A stretch of 64,000 bases of DNA from Microcebus murinus (GCF_040939455.1 NC_134108.1:12367501-12431500); one strand, 5' to 3'. Numbered from the stretch's first letter, positions 10,315 through 24,270 are shown. Made by a program: numbers and translations. The notes: generated from the sequence alone by a model not told the origin.

Positions 10315-11655
10315 CAGGTACCTTTTCAGCAAAGTAAGGGTATGTTATCCCCAGGGGTAGATGGTCTTTAGCTCTGCTACTAATTTGTGCTTATGCATAC
10401 AGATCAAGAAAATATTTTGGGTGGGTTTAGATATGCTTCAATCAAATAATACATGGATCTCAGATGCGTGGCTTTGGTTGTTGATGTTTGACATTTAATT
10501 TAAGAAATTAGAAATCTTTTGAAAGAAAAAATCTCCTTTGTGTTCAATTTTCCTACTTATACTAAAACCAACAATTAACATGATTTTTGCTCGATTTATG
10601 TAACTCAAGATTAAATTAAGAACAAATGGCTGTACATATATTTATAGTAAAGACAGCCTATCTTGATATTCTTGGAAAACCCTTTAATTCAAATGAATGT
10701 TTTTCTTAACAGGTCTAATGGCTTTGATGCAAATTTCGTCGCCAATTTCCAGATGCAAATACTTGCTTACTAACTGATCACAAGATTCTCATAGAGACTG
10801 GACATAACTTCTTCTGAGTTTATCTCAACATAGTATTGCTGACAGCTGTATCAGTTAACTGAATTTGCTCTTAAACTTGTAAACTTATTTATATCCCTGT
10901 CCCTAAAATATTTGTAAAAGGCCATAGTAATTTATTATTTTTATGTGAAATGTTGGTTGAGTAAGAGAAGCATTTGTCTGATTTATTTAGAAAGTCATGC
11001 CTATTTGGAATTAGCTTTAAATAAGTCCTACAAATATACTTTCCCAATACATCTGACTTCAACTTTTAGGATTTAATTTCTAATATATGATTTTTTTGAA
11101 ATAAAGCTTTGTGCAACTCAGTAAAGTCTAAACTTTTATAATAGGTATTTTTTCAAACGATCTGAATCTTACAAAAATCTTGCACTAAAGAACAAGATTT
11201 TTTCCTGAACCATTAGAAGGGTGCTGTCAATGTGATATTCAAAAACCTTTGAAAATTTTGAGTACATTTTCTAAAAACAAGAACATTCTCTGTACAACCA
11301 CAATGCTATGACAAATAAGAAAAATAACAGTGAAACATTTCCACCAGCTAATCATCATGCTCCATTCAAGTTTCCCGTTTTCTCAATAAAGTTCTCCTTA
11401 GCTGAAAGATCTAATTCTGAATCAAGTCTTTCATTTAGCTGTCATGTCATTTAGTGTCTTTCAGTCTGAACCAGTTCCTCAGTCTTTCTTTGACTTTCAT
11501 GCTTTTGATAATTATTAGAAGTATAGGCCAATTATTTTGAAAAATGTCAATTTTGATTTGTCTGATCTTTCCTTGGGATTAGATTCAGTTTATCCCTTTT
11601 TGGTAGGAATATAGTAGAAATGATTTTGTCTGATCATTGCATCTATTGATCAGAC
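10315..11655. other. Unique AT-rich stretch
   Basis: No gene or repeat family recognised. A local inverted word pair occurs at 11626-11661, where 'tttgtctgatca' is repeated as 'tgatcagacaaa', giving a short hairpin just before the MST-type LTR. Confidence 0.4.
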
Positions 11656-11965
11656 AAAATCTATTGTTTGGATGTGGTTTGTTTCCACCAAAATTCATGT
11701 TGAAATTTGATTCCCAGTGTGTTGGGAGGTACGAGCTAGTGGAAAGTGTTTGGGCCATGAGGGCAGATCTTGTTTGAATAAATTAATGCTGTCTTGCAGG
11801 AGTGAGTTCTCCCTTTTGTGGGACTGAATTAGTTACTGCACTCATGTTTGGTCTCTTAGCACAGGCCCACTTCCCCTTCTATTTTCTACTATGAGTTGAA
11901 GCAGTAGGAGATCCTCATCTGGTAGGCTTTCTGATCTGGGACTTTCCAGCCTCCAGCCACATGTA

Positions 11966-12319
11966 GTCATGTATTGCATTATGACATTTTGGTCAACATT
12001 GGAACATAATGGTTCCAACAATAGGACCAACAAGGATGGTGGTTCCATAAGATTATAATATCATATTTTTAATATTACTTTTCTATGTTTAGATACATAA
12101 ACAGCATCGTGTTACAGTTGCCTAGAGTATTCAATAAGCAATAACATGCCATAAGGTTTTGTAGCCTGGAAACAATAGGCTATCTTATATGGTCCAGGTT
12201 TGTAGTAGGCCATACCATCTAAGCTTTTGTAATCATACCCCGTGAAGGTCATGCAATGATGAATTGCCTAACAATTCATTTCTCAAAATGTATTCCCTTC
12301 ATTAAGCAATGCATGATTG
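11966..12319 (-). mobile_element. MER2-like non-autonomous pogo/Tigger element
   Basis: About 354 bases with inverted ends ('gtcatgtattgcattatgac' at the left; 'attaagcaatgcatgattg' at the right) flanked by TA on both sides (11964-11965 and 12320-12321). The interior contains 'ggttccataagattataat' and 'tgtttagatacataaaca', which match my memory of MER2. Orientation is nominal. It is inserted in the MST-type LTR. Confidence 0.8.
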
Positions 12320-12337
12320 TAAGCTTTTTCTGAACCT

Positions 12338-14890
12338 TTAAAAAAATCTAATATATTTAGGTGATACAAGTTAAATTCCATTACATGTATATATTGTATA
12401 GTGGTGGAGTTTGAACTTTTGGTGTACCCATCACTAGAGTGGCATACATTGCATACCGTAAGTGATTTTTCATCCCTCATCCTCCCCACCCTTAATGAGT
12501 CTCCAATGTCCATTTTATACTACTCTCTGTGCTCTTCTGTAGTTACAGCTTAGCTCCCACTTATAAGTGATAACATGTGGTAATTATTTTTCTGTTCTGA
12601 GTTACTTCACTTAGGGTAATGGCTTCCAGTTCCATCCAAGTTGCTGCAAAATACATTATTTAATTCTTTCTTATTACTGAGTAGTAACCCATGGTGTGTG
12701 TGTGTGTGTGTGCATGTGTGTGTGTGTGTGTGTGTGTGTGTTTGTGGGTGTTTGTATATATATACATGTAATCATATTTTCTTTATTCACTCATCAGTTG
12801 ATGTGCACTGAGGTTGATTCCGTATCTTGGCAAATGTGAATTGTGCTGCAATAGACATACATACATGTAAAGGTATCTTTTTGATATAATAGTTTCTATT
12901 CCTCTGGGTAGATACCCAGTAGCAGGATTATAGGATCAAATGATAGACATACTTTTAGTTGTTTGAGAAATCTCCATCCCAATCTCCAAAGAGAGGGTAC
13001 TAATTCATATTCCCATGAACAGTGAACAAGTGTTCCCTTTCTACCACATTCATACCAACATCTGTTGTTCTTTGATGTTTTAATAATGGCTGTTCTAATT
13101 AGAATAATATATCTTATTGTAGTTTTAAGTTGCATTTCCTTCATGACTAGTCATGTTGAGTATTTTTTCATATGTTTGTTGGTCATTTGTATATCTTCTT
13201 TTGAAAAATGCCTATTCATGGGATTTGCCCACTTTTTAATGGGGTTGTTTGTTTCTTTGCTGCTAAGTTGCTTGAGTTCTTTATAGATTCTGGATCTTAG
13301 TACTTTGTTGAACACATAGTTTGCAAATATCATCTCCCATTCTGTAGGTGTCTATTTACTCTTCTGATAATTACTTTTTCTGGGCAGAAGATTTTTACTG
13401 TAATTAAGTCCCATTTGTTTATTTTTATATTCATTACATTTGCTTTTGTAGTCTTAGTTATAAATTCCTTATCTAAGCCAACATTCAGAAGAATTTTTCT
13501 CAGCTTTTCTTCTAGGATTTTTATTGTTTCAGGTCTTACATTTAAGTCTTTGCCATCATGAGTTAATTTTTGTATATGGTCAGCTAGGGATCCAGTTTCA
13601 TTCTTCTAGGTATGGACATAAAATTTTATGAGCACCATTTATTGACTAGAATAGCATGTCCTTTCTCCAGTGTATGTTTTTGTCCCTTTTGTCAAAGATC
13701 AGTTGGTTGTAGGTATATGATTTTATTTCTGGTTCTCTATTCTGTTCCATTGTTCTATTTGTCTACCTTTATACCAATAAAATGCTGTTTGGGTTACTGT
13801 AGCCTTGTAACATAATTGAAAGTAAGGGAATGGGATGCCCCCCCCTTTTCTTCTTTATTGTTTCCATATGAATTTTAGGAATGATTAATTCTGTGAAAAA
13901 TGACATTGGAATTTTGGTAGAAATTGTATTTAATTTTTAAATTGCTTTGGACAGTGTGGTCATTTTAATAATATTGATTCTTCCAATCCATGAACATGAA
14001 GTGTTTTTCCATTTGTTTGTGTCATCTACAATTTATTTCATCAGTGATTTGTAGTTCTCCTTGTACAGATGTTTCGCCTCCTTCATTAAATTTATTCCTA
14101 GGTATTTTTTTTTTTTGCAGCTATTGGAAATGGGATTGAGTTCTTGATTTAGTTTTCAGCTGGTCATTCTTTCAGTATAGGAATGTTATTTATTTTTCTA
14201 CATTGATTTTATAACCCGAGACTTTGCTGATTTCATCTATCAAACCTAGGAATCTTTTAGAGGAGTCCTTAGTGTTTTCTAGGTATGAAATCATATCATC
14301 AGCAAACAGAGCTAGTTTGATTTCATCTTTTCCAGTTTAGATGCCCTTTATTTCTTTCTCTTGCCAATTGCTCTGGTTAGGACTTCCGGTACTATGTTGA
14401 ATAGAAGCAATGAAAGCAGTCATCCTTGTCTTGTTTCAGTTCTTAGGAGGAATATTTTCAACTTTCTCCCATTAAGTGTTATGTTGGTTGTGGATTTGTC
14501 CTATATGACTTTTATTATTTGGAGATGTGTTCCTTCTATGCCAAGTTTTTTGAAGGTTTTTATCACAAAGGGATGCTGGAGTATATTGAATGCTTTTTTC
14601 TCTTTATTGAGGTGATTACATGGTTTTTGTTTTTAATTCTGTTTATGTGGTGAATCACATTTATTGAATTGACTACATTAAACCACTCTTGCATCCCTGG
14701 GTTGAAACCCATTTGATGGTGATGAATTATCTTTTTGATGTATTGTCAGATATGGTTTGCTAGTATTTTCTTGAGGATATTTGGATCTTCTCTCTTTTCT
14801 TGGTTAGTCTAGCTAGTGCTTTATCAATTTTGCTTATCTTTTTGAAGAGCCAAGTTTTCATTTTGTTGATTATTTGTATGATCAACAAAA
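12338..14890 (-). mobile_element. Old L1 (L1MA-like), ORF2 and 3' UTR
   Basis: Reverse-oriented L1 with the 3' UTR at the left ('taatatatttaggtgataca', 'gtgtacccatcact', 'cacttataagtgataacatg') continuing into ORF2. Minus-strand frames at 12896-13144 and 13151-13333 carry ORF2 C-terminal words ([32 protein letters not shown]). The frame is broken in many places and part of ORF2 is missing near 14780-14810. A TG microsatellite has grown at 12693-12768. It is inserted next to the MER2-like element inside the LTR. Bases 14890-14950 between it and the LTR are unexplained. Confidence 0.85.
12693..12768. repeat. (TG)n microsatellite grown within an L1
   Basis: A long, slightly interrupted TG run ending in a short TATATA. 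It sits where the L1 3' region normally has 'ccatggtgtatatatacca', so it appears to have expanded from that L1 seed. Confidence 0.9.
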
Positions 14891-15022
14891 GCACCACCTT
14901 TGTCTGTCGCTTTCTGTCACTTCCCTGGTGAATCTTAGCATTCACTCCTAAACTATAAACTTCTTTTCTTTATAAATTACCCAGTCTCATGTATTCTGTT
15001 ATATCAACACAAAAGGTTTAAG

Positions 15023-17075
15023 ATAGCATCTAATAGGTAGAACACATTATCCTTTGCCCCATTTTTTAAAATGTTCACTGTGATCATTTGATATAGATGC
15101 TGCCTGCCTGTCTCTTTTGTGAATTTATTCTTTTTCCATTTTTCATTAATAAATATTTTGAAACTAGGAAGCTGCTCTGTTCTTTATCAATCTTTGCTAG
15201 TTTTAATAGAATTTTAGAAATTTAATATGTTATTGTTTGTATTTGTGTTCAAAATGTCCCAGATTTAGACAGAAAGAATTATTCAATCTGGCCTTTCTGT
15301 CTGACAGGTCCCCATTATTTTACAAGTACTTCTTTTCCTCTTGTTTGACAAGAAGTATCAGGGTCATCTTGTACTTTACTGCTGTATTCCTAGTTTCAGT
15401 CATTTCTTCAAGTAACCAAGTTTTTTTAAGGGAAAATTGATGTGTAGAAGCCAAGATCTGGTGACAGGAGTGCTCATGGCTATATTGGGGGTGGGTTGTT
15501 GTTCAGACTGAAAGGGTGATTGTGAGGCTCAACTCATTTGTATCCCTTCTTTCATGGACCACAATTCTATGTCCTTTTGTCAATTTCTGAAAAGAGTTGT
15601 TTTATCAATTTTACCTATTTTTAGTTATTTACCTATTTTACCTATTTTTTAATGCTAAGAGGGTAAATTCATATCAGTTACTCCATCATAGCCAGAAGTA
15701 GTAGTACCACTTCATTAGATATTTTAAGAGATCTTATAATTTGGTTTATTAAGTTACCTCATATTTAGACAACAAGTATAGATTTATTTTCTAAATATAT
15801 TTTTATGTTTGGAATATATGAAGTTTTATTAATTCTTCTCCAAGTTAGAGAAACCACTTTTGATGAAGTAGTAGAAGTGGAAATGCCACTATCTATTAAG
15901 AATTTTTAGTCATTTAAAGACACAAAGACATAAATTAAGCCCATTACATGTTTGAAAAACATCATTGTTGAAATTCTAAGTAAAAATTTTGTGATTGTCT
16001 TTTGAATTTACCAGTGTAGGCTTTTTAATTTTTTTCTTTAATTCTCTTTAAAACAGTAATCTCCTTTCTTTTGCTTTACTTAAAGGGTCCTGAAGAGACA
16101 TTAATTTGGAATCATTCCATCATTGGAAGTATTTGCATAGCAATTGACAAAGGTTGTCCAATGTATGATACAGATTTGGTTTCTTTTTGTTCAAAAGCTT
16201 TCTTTGATAGAGAAATTGATATTGGTATAAATCATATACCAGAAAGAATTCCCCTAATGGTTACAAAAATAACAAAAACATTTTAATGCTTGGTTCTCAT
16301 GGCAGGAAATATCAGAATCTTCAAGACAAAAACAGATAGACAAATCAAATAAAGACTATATGGAAACAGATTCTGTACTTCTTGCCAGCTGCCACCCTGA
16401 CAGAGACCCAATTTCTGACATCTACCACATGTCAACTGTATAATTCAAAATCAGATTTCACTACTGTTGTCACCAGAGACAGATTTAGGCATAAAACAGT
16501 TATGAACAGAGTCAAATAGCTCACTCATCATGCATGAGATTTGCCAAAAGAGTCAAGTGAAATTAAACTGAGAACCCAGCTGATCCAGATCCAGGCAAAA
16601 TATGCCACCAGACTACATGTTTACCTTGCTTTGATGACCAAACACAGGTGGATTATAACTTAATGGAAAGTTCACGAATGATTGTCAAAGGTGACTCTGA
16701 GACAAGTACATTCATAAAAATACAATAGTTGCAAAGAATGCAAAGGAATCAGACTTCAGAATGAAAGATTTGTCAAATACACAACACGACAAAGAAAAAA
16801 ACGTAAAATTAATCAGATTGTTTAGTGAGTATTCATCTACTCACAGTTGAAAACCTTCAATTTTTTCGAATGTTTATCATATTCATATTTGCCAACAATG
16901 TAACAGTCTTCAAATATCAGCATATCAGGAATTTATTATTGTGAGGACAAGAACCAATCAAGGTGATTCCTTTATTTTTAATTTTTCTTCCTGACTGTGA
17001 TATATAAAGCATATACTTGTATTAACAGCATGACAAATGTTAGATAGAAATTCTACACAGCCTATTATCTCTACT
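15023..17075. other. Mostly unexplained sequence
   Basis: No repeat family recognised. Contains the unexplained open frame at 16086-16286, described separately. 15590-15650 has a locally repeated 'ttacctattttt' word. Confidence 0.4.
16086..16286 (+). other. Unrecognised open frame of about 66 codons
   Basis: After a possible splice-acceptor-like 'tttgctttacttaaag' the frame stays open to a TAA at 16284-16286. It encodes a mixed-composition peptide (for example GPEETLIWNHSIIGS and DTDLVSFCSKAFFD) that does not look like low-complexity sequence. It has no in-frame ATG at its start. About 500 bases downstream contain several further short open pieces in different frames. I do not recognise the protein. 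Possibilities are a decayed processed pseudogene, a remnant of an unknown transposon, a real exon, or chance. Confidence 0.25.
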
Positions 17076-17079
17076 GCTT

Positions 17080-17220
17080 TGTTGAGTACATTACCCTCTT
17101 TGTGATCCAGGTTTCTCATCTGTAAAAGGTGGATGGTAATAAAGTTATATTTGTCTGTGAGTTGTTATAAGGATTAAATTAGTGTGCAGCAGTGCCTGCA
17201 ATATAGTAAGCAATTTAAAA
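17080..17220 (+). repeat. MIR SINE fragment
   Basis: Contains 'aggtttctcatctgtaaaag', 'ttgttataaggattaaatta', 'agtgcctgcaatatagtaagc', all in MIR order. Confidence 0.75.
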
Positions 17221-20200
17221 ATGCTTGCCATTTTTGTTATTAAGTTGATGGAAGTGATTCAATGGAGAGGGAAAAGATGATGCAGGAGAGGAGAATTTCT
17301 GCGATGATGTCCTTAAGAAGGTGAGGATAGGTTGATGGGGTCCAGGGGCCAAGCGGAAACTTTGGTTTTGGACAGAGCCATAGATGGCTCGTCCCTGCAA
17401 GTATGATGCAGGACAAAGTGCATGTGTGCAACACGGGACAGAATATATAAGAAGTGTGCTGGAAGCAGCCTGGGGAAGCTTTTTCTCTAGACTGCTCACA
17501 TTTTCTCCATGAACAAGAAACTAATGTCATCAGCTGGAAGTGAGAATACGGAAGAAAGTACTAGAGGAGGAAAGAGGTGTGATGATGTCATCATCTCAGA
17601 GAGCAGTGGGGTAAATTGACAAAGACTATGTAGTAGGATCCTAGAGGCAGAATCTGAAATACCAAGGACTATGGCAGAGAATATTATTGACATAGTCTGA
17701 CCATGTTGTCTTCATGTTTTTAAAGGGTTTCAGGTCCAAAACCACATTCAACTTTATGTTTGTTTTAAATCCTACATCAGCTTTATAGAAGTGGTAATGG
17801 TAGTTTTTGTTCTTTTCTGTGTAGTATTAAGAAAAAGTAACGTCATTTATCCACTGTGATGTTTTGGCTACATGTTAACAAATCCAAAAGAAATTCTTGG
17901 TTGATGTAAGCACATGATTTTATATGCATGCCTGCTTTATGGATATGTGTGAATCAGTTTTAATGGTCAAATGGAAGAGTAGAGAAATTTGGCAACAGTG
18001 AGGGCCCACGTGGGCTTAGTGGTTGTGAATAAATGATAGAACAAGTCACCCTAGGTTCTGAAGGTACAGAGAAGTTGGAGACTGGGACATCACAGAATTA
18101 CCAAGACAGAAGGGAAAGGACGTTAAGGGGGAATGCAAGAAGTTCACGTAGGGAGGATTTATGTAATCTCAGCTGGATAAAGAGAGACTAAGCATATAAG
18201 TGAGTGAAGTTCAGGGAAAATATGTTAGGATCAATAGATTACAGAAAGGGCTTAGTTATTGGTTGTAGCTTGTTCTGGGAGAAAGCAGCTGAGCAATTTA
18301 GGGGACAATATTATGGAGTAGAGGAGGTCAAAGACTACCGAGGAAGTTCGTGATTATCCATATACATGTGGGAAAATCACCACCATAATTTTATGACAAG
18401 GATATCCAGGCCTTGGTAGACTCACATCCTCACGCAATCCTAATCTTAGAAAATATGTTTCATTTTTTCTTAACCATCAATTCTAAACACTCCAGTCTTT
18501 TAGAAAGGAAAATTCGTAGTGAGGTAGCCTCTTCACAGTTAAGGTAGCTGTATAGCATGGATACACTGTTCATGGAGTTTTTTGATGAAATGAAGATTAT
18601 AAGGTAGAAATTAAACCTGGATATTTTCCTTTTCACACTCAAGTGATCTATTCTCAATGTACTCTGTGTCTGGAAGAGAAAAATCAAGTGTCATTGTTAC
18701 CTCTGAAAATAGTAATTCATTAATTTATCACTTCCAAAGAATACATTTTGAGGAGTTTGATATTTTTAGAGATATTAATTGGAAGTTACCATCTGTAATA
18801 AACAGACACTAAAACTCATATGAGTATGTTAGAAAAGCCAGTGATAAATCACTTGATTTTAATTTAAAATATTTTAAAAAATGGAAGATTCCTTTCATCT
18901 ATGAATGATCCATAACATTCCTCTCTTCTTTTATGTAGTTTTGAGTAAATCACTAATTTCCTAGTTTACAAAATAAAAGGCATGTAAAACATTTCTAAAA
19001 TTGACTAATGAAAAGGAACATTATAGACACTTAAAAGAAAAACACTGTTTGAACAAGATTATTTACCTATCTATAGTGGTATCCCCAACTCTACTTGGTC
19101 ACGGTGACAAGAGAGAGGATTCTACCCTTATGAGATTCTGTAGTTTCATGTTCAAGAGCCTGTACTTTGAAGTGAATCAGAAATATCAAGCACTACTGCC
19201 AACAACATTATTGGCCTAGCATGGACATTGTGTTTATGTTTTCACAGTGGATTAGATTCATGCCCAGTTTTCCACTTGGTGTTAGAAATAAATCCTGCCA
19301 GCAGCTTTAAAGAAGTGACGATAGTGGATTTTATTCTTTGTTTTCCTGTTTATATTTAATTAAAAACAAAAAAGGTTCTTATTTACCGGGGCATGTTTAT
19401 CAACTGATATTCTCGCTGCAAATTTAAACTCTCCAAAAGTAATCTTTTCTGGCAATAAACAAAATACTTTTCATATGTACCTACTTATTATTTATATGTG
19501 GTGTTAAAATAAAAGGTAAAAAAAAAAGTGTGAGTTGGCATAACCATGAGTTCACTTAGGTCTTTGTGAACAGTTCAGCTGAAAGTTATAGCTTTTTTAT
19601 GAATAAATCTATAATGTAATCAAGTTAAATATTTTAGGTGAGCTGTTTGTGAGTCATCAAAACTCCTCATCTAAGCTTGTAATTTTCCAAATGCTACAGT
19701 CGTTTTATTTTAATAATCAGGAAACAAGTTGAACCATGGTTTTCAGAACAGGGTAATTGGCTTTATGAAGACTATATTTTCTGGATCTTCATTTGAGTTT
19801 TAAAAGGATACTATTATCTTTAAAAAGAGGCTAAATTAATTCTTGTCTGCATCCTGACATCAGAATGGGCTTGATCTTTTGGGTAAGAGTGATTCTTGTT
19901 TTATTAAAAGAACTAGAAAAGTAATCATAAGTGTTTTGTAGCATTATTAATTCTTTTAATTAAGTAAAGTAGTTGATAAAGTTTTCAACCACATTAGTAA
20001 AATTATCTATTTTTTATTAATAAGATTATTTTATTACCAACATTCGCTCCTTCTCCAATCTATAACTCAGTCTGGATATATAGAACAAAGATAGATGCTA
20101 CTTTTCCTCCTGAAATAGTGAGTCCTTTACAGAGATGAAAAATGTGTATAAGCATGCCCTTTTTATGAAGAAATAAGATATTTTGCTTCTTGAGATCTCT

Positions 20201-23200
20201 ATGAAACATTGTGGATCAAGTTTGGCTACAACTAGTACAAAAACCTGGGAATGAGAAGAGCTTTAGTTTGTCAAATTGTCCATCCTAGACGATGTCTTCC
20301 TTCTTATAGCCACTGTTAGTAAGACTCTTTCTGCATTTCATTCTTTCTTTTAGTTTGGATTTCTTCTTCTGTGGAAAGCTAAGATTTACTTCATCTTCAC
20401 TTCTTAATGGGCCAGCCTTCACAGAAGGTCCTTTTGCTGCATTTGTGGACCCCTCATGGCACAATCTGGACTGTTTTGGTTTCTTATAGCAAATTCTGGG
20501 CTATGGAAAGAAAACCACATTTTCTGAAGGTCTTCAAGACACTTTAGCATAATTTGAAAAGGGAGGCCCCTCTCTTCTGGTGAGAGCTTAGACATAATTC
20601 TTCTTTTATCTTTTTCAAAAATGCACATTCCTCTCTTGCCCAAGACAGAGAAACAACAATATATTCCTAAGCACAATCAAATTTAATTTGCCTCTCCCCA
20701 AATTAGAGTTTGTTCTTACTGACTATTGCTGTTTCTGATGCTGGTGTTTCTTTGCTTAGTGACTTTTTTGTGGTTATTTATATAAAGTCTGCATTTTTTA
20801 TCATGTGCAGCCACTGAAGTCTCTGCTCAGTTAGTTTAGTGGTCAGTGGCATTTAGCCATTTTTCTTCAGTAAATTCTCCTTGGATTTTTGCAAGACTTC
20901 AGTTACTTTCTCGTGTTCATAAAAGTTGTTACGGCAATTTTATTCCAGTGTTTTTATTTATTTATTTATTTTGAAGGGACAGACTTTCAGAGGTTTTTGC
21001 TCCACCATTCCAGAAGTGCTTTTTGAGCTTGAATTTGCTTTGTCTTCATGTGTAAAAAATTCATGTGAATGTCAACTTGTCATTGAAATTGTCTCAGCAA
21101 TATTTTATTTTTGCTTTGCATTCAGCACCAAGGCTAGGCCACGTTGAACGCGCATGCACGTGTGTGTGTGTGTGTCTTGGTTTTTACTTACTGTGTATAC
21201 TCACTTTTAAAATAAGGCTGCAACTCTTAGGAGACTCATGTTTGTTCAGATATAGTCTTTTATCTGCATTTCCATGAGTGGGTACTAGGCTTTCTAATGT
21301 GACTCCCTTGTTCCACAGAACCAGAAAAAAGGGGAGCTCAATGTCACAATCATGCAACCCCTCAGAGAAAACAATCTCCGTCACTTGCTTTTTCCTCAGG
21401 ATTTCCATTTTATGTATTTAATTACTAGCTTTTGCGGTTCCTACAAATGCTTCCCATATATACAATCATTTAACTGTTTAAAAATACTTTATATAGTTTC
21501 AAAGTTGATTTATTGAAAGTTGTTCAAACTTTATCATGTACTATTTGTCAGAAAATAGAAGTCAGATGTTTGTTTTAAATGAAAAATTTTCCCCAAGATT
21601 TTCCATCTCTTGTTTTATCTCTACAAGTAGTAACAAAAATTTAAAATCAAACCCCAAGATTAATTTTGCAGTGGGATTTTTTCACTGTCACCACTATTAA
21701 TATGTTTCTGTTTTGCAGCTCTATTGGAGAAGGGATGCTACCTAAAGATTAATCAAGTAATACTGGGTGGTATTTATGTCTATGCTATCATTTTAAAAAT
21801 ATCAAGAGTCTTCCATTATTTTTCAGTATGTACTTCTAATCCTGATATGTAAATCAATTAAATGAAAAAGAGGAGCTGCCTTTTACTTGATCTGTTGGAC
21901 AGTGATGCAATGACTAATGTAAAGCAATCTTGGTCAAAGATTAAGATGTTGCCCACTAGTATTTACTTACTTAATATATACTACACACACATGTATTTAC
22001 ATAGTATACTCTTTTGCAAATTAACTTACCTTTTTCTTGTATGCAAACACAATTGTGTACATTTAGATTTTAGTCTAGTCCAGAGGAATAAAATTTATTA
22101 TGTTTTTTTTATTACATTTGCCACTTTTACCTCATGAACATTGTAGTTATGACTAATCAGTCATGACAACATACCTTGTAAGTTCAGACATGGTCTTATA
22201 AACCTGCCTAACATGGTACACTGGGCAGCCCCTGCTAATTCATCATTGTTGGCAGTGTGTGAGACTTACCTGCCATCCATGATTAATGGCTACTATGTTA
22301 GAATTTATGTATTATATCTCAAAATCTTAAACAGACATCACCAAGTCTGTAAAGGTGTCTAAAAACAAAAGCATCACAAGTTGTTAAAAACAGCATTCTT
22401 TTGTAAATGTATGTAGACTCCTCTTGATTTAATACAAATATTTAAACAGTTATATACTACATTCTAATTTTTTTTACTTTTTATCAAATGTGATGAAAAT
22501 ATCTTGATTTGAGTTTCTAAAATGCACCTTGGATTGCAGGTATTGAAATGTGCTGACAGTCAAGGTCACACTGTGCAGTATTATAGCATCCTGGAAAAGC
22601 ACAAGTTGGCACAGAGCATAGTTGGAGAGGACAGAATGAGTGCTAGAGGAGGCAGCTAAGATAGATTACCAAGATTTAATTTGAAGATGCTATAAATTTT
22701 GCCAAGACAGTACTAAACATAGAGTTGTGTAAGTAAATGTGGGGAAGGATTTAGGAAAGTAACCAAGGTTAAGAAGACATGAGAATTTGCAACATTGTCT
22801 CTCCAGAGTAAGTCAACTTACCTAAATGGTGTTGCTCTCAATTAGGATATATTCTTATGAAACCATAAGAATTTGCACTACAGAATCTTAGGTTACATTT
22901 AAAATATACCTCATAATATATTATACCTCACATATACTGTGTGAAACCACTTTGACCATGCAAAATATCATCATTTTCATTTTACAAGTTTATCCTACTA
23001 GTTCTTGCTACATGGGAAACAAATATCTCATCATGTTGGTAGATATACTTAATAGAACATTTTTGAGAGCTTAATTACTGTTCTTCTCAAACGTAATTAA
23101 CCAAAAATTATTTTCATTTTTAGCTATAGAAATATTTTTTTGTAACAGCTTCAGTTTATCAAGGTGTATATGGTACTACCACAAAATGCGCTATGATTTT

Positions 23201-23325
23201 TACATTTTGAAATTATTATTTCTCTAGTTGATTGCTGTTTTAAGTTGTGAGTTTCTATTTCAGAATAAAAAATATACCATTGAATTAAAGCATTATATTT
23301 TTGAGGTCAAAGCCAAATACTACTC
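17221..23325. other. Long stretch with no recognised gene or repeat
   Basis: About 6 kb of AT-rich DNA. A purine-rich part (17250-17700) gives a few minus-strand open frames with no recognisable domain. A short TG run lies at 21160-21175 and TTTA words at 20955-20970. Some of 17960-18350 has the purine-rich texture of reverse-oriented L2, but I cannot support a call. Confidence 0.4.
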
Positions 23326-23329
23326 AATA

Positions 23330-23700
23330 ATAAGTTATTGAGTACTTTTATGATGCAACATTGTGATAGATTCTCATAAAGTAATTATGAATCAAAGAGA
23401 CATTGTCCCTGTACTCACAGAGTTTATAATCTAGTAAAGAATATACAAAATGAAACATAATTAAAATAAGAGGTTATGTCAATCTGCAATCAAGTAAGGA
23501 GAGCCTTTATGCAAAAGATTATTTCAATAAGGGGAGGAGGATAGTGTAATAAGGAGGGAAACTGTTACAATGAGGAGGGTTCTCTGACTGTGAGATGTGC
23601 AAGGTCAGGCAAAAAGGGCTTTTGGTTTACAGTGAAGAGAAAGAACCACGCACAGAAGAGTGGAATGAGGTGACATGATTGCAAAGTTGATGGTTTTCCC
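23330..23700 (-). repeat. Possible L2 LINE fragment
   Basis: On the + strand: 'cattgtccctgtactcacagagtttataatctag', a purine-rich middle, and a 'gaatgaggtgacatgat' end. This is the texture and word order of L2 in reverse orientation. Highly diverged. Confidence 0.45.
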
Positions 23701-24268
23701 CTAAAGTCAGTGATTCTCTCTGTAGGAGCCCAAAAGGGCTATCCTATTCTGTGTCCCAAAGCTCTAGGCTGGGCCACAGTTTCAAGGCCTAGTAGAAGAA
23801 GAGAATCCTGACCAAAGTTTGGGTAGGTCAAGTTAGGGGACATTTTGTTCTGGTTGACCAGTGTGGACAATAGTGGAACTCATTATTTATGACACAAAGA
23901 ATGGACGCTTGGAGGATATGTGTCTAACCTCGTCCTAGGTTAACAAGAGGTATCTCCTGGAGTCTTATGTGTGTCGTATAGGTAAGGGTGGTTCTTTGTA
24001 GTAAGTTGTTTTCCAGAACGCAAAGGGTAGGGGAGTTTCTTTACCTATTTCCATTTTCCAGAAACACAGGGCTCAGGTAAAATTGTGTGGGTCATTCCAT
24101 GTTGTCCACGGTAAAGCCACAATGGCAGATTTTTTGCAGAGTGCTATGGAACCACCAAGAGTAAGTCAGGGAGGAAGTGAGTCCAAGCCCGATTGTAACA
24201 ATGAGAGGGAGTTAAAGAGGCAGATGGATAAGTGAATTAAAAGGCAAGGAATGTATAATTTACAGGCA

Positions 24269-24270
<2 letters not shown>

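Larger units (their letters stand above)
11661..15022 (+). mobile_element. MST-type MaLR solo LTR, split by later insertions
   Basis: Left part 11661-about 11957: 'gtttggatgtggtttgtttcc', 'aaaattcatgttgaaatttg', 'gggccatgagggcagatct', ending 'gactttccagcctccag'. The LTR resumes at about 14951 with 'aaactataaacttcttttct' and 'ataaattacccagtctcatg' and ends near 15022. The two parts are adjacent in the family consensus, so what lies between them was inserted later. This is an old endogenous retroviral relic with no coding sequence. Confidence 0.8.

Noticed and set aside
17215..17693. Three overlapping minus-strand frames of 65-96 codons
   Set aside because: Purine-rich + strand composition gives few stops on the minus strand; no domain, no consistent frame and no ATG context worth noting.
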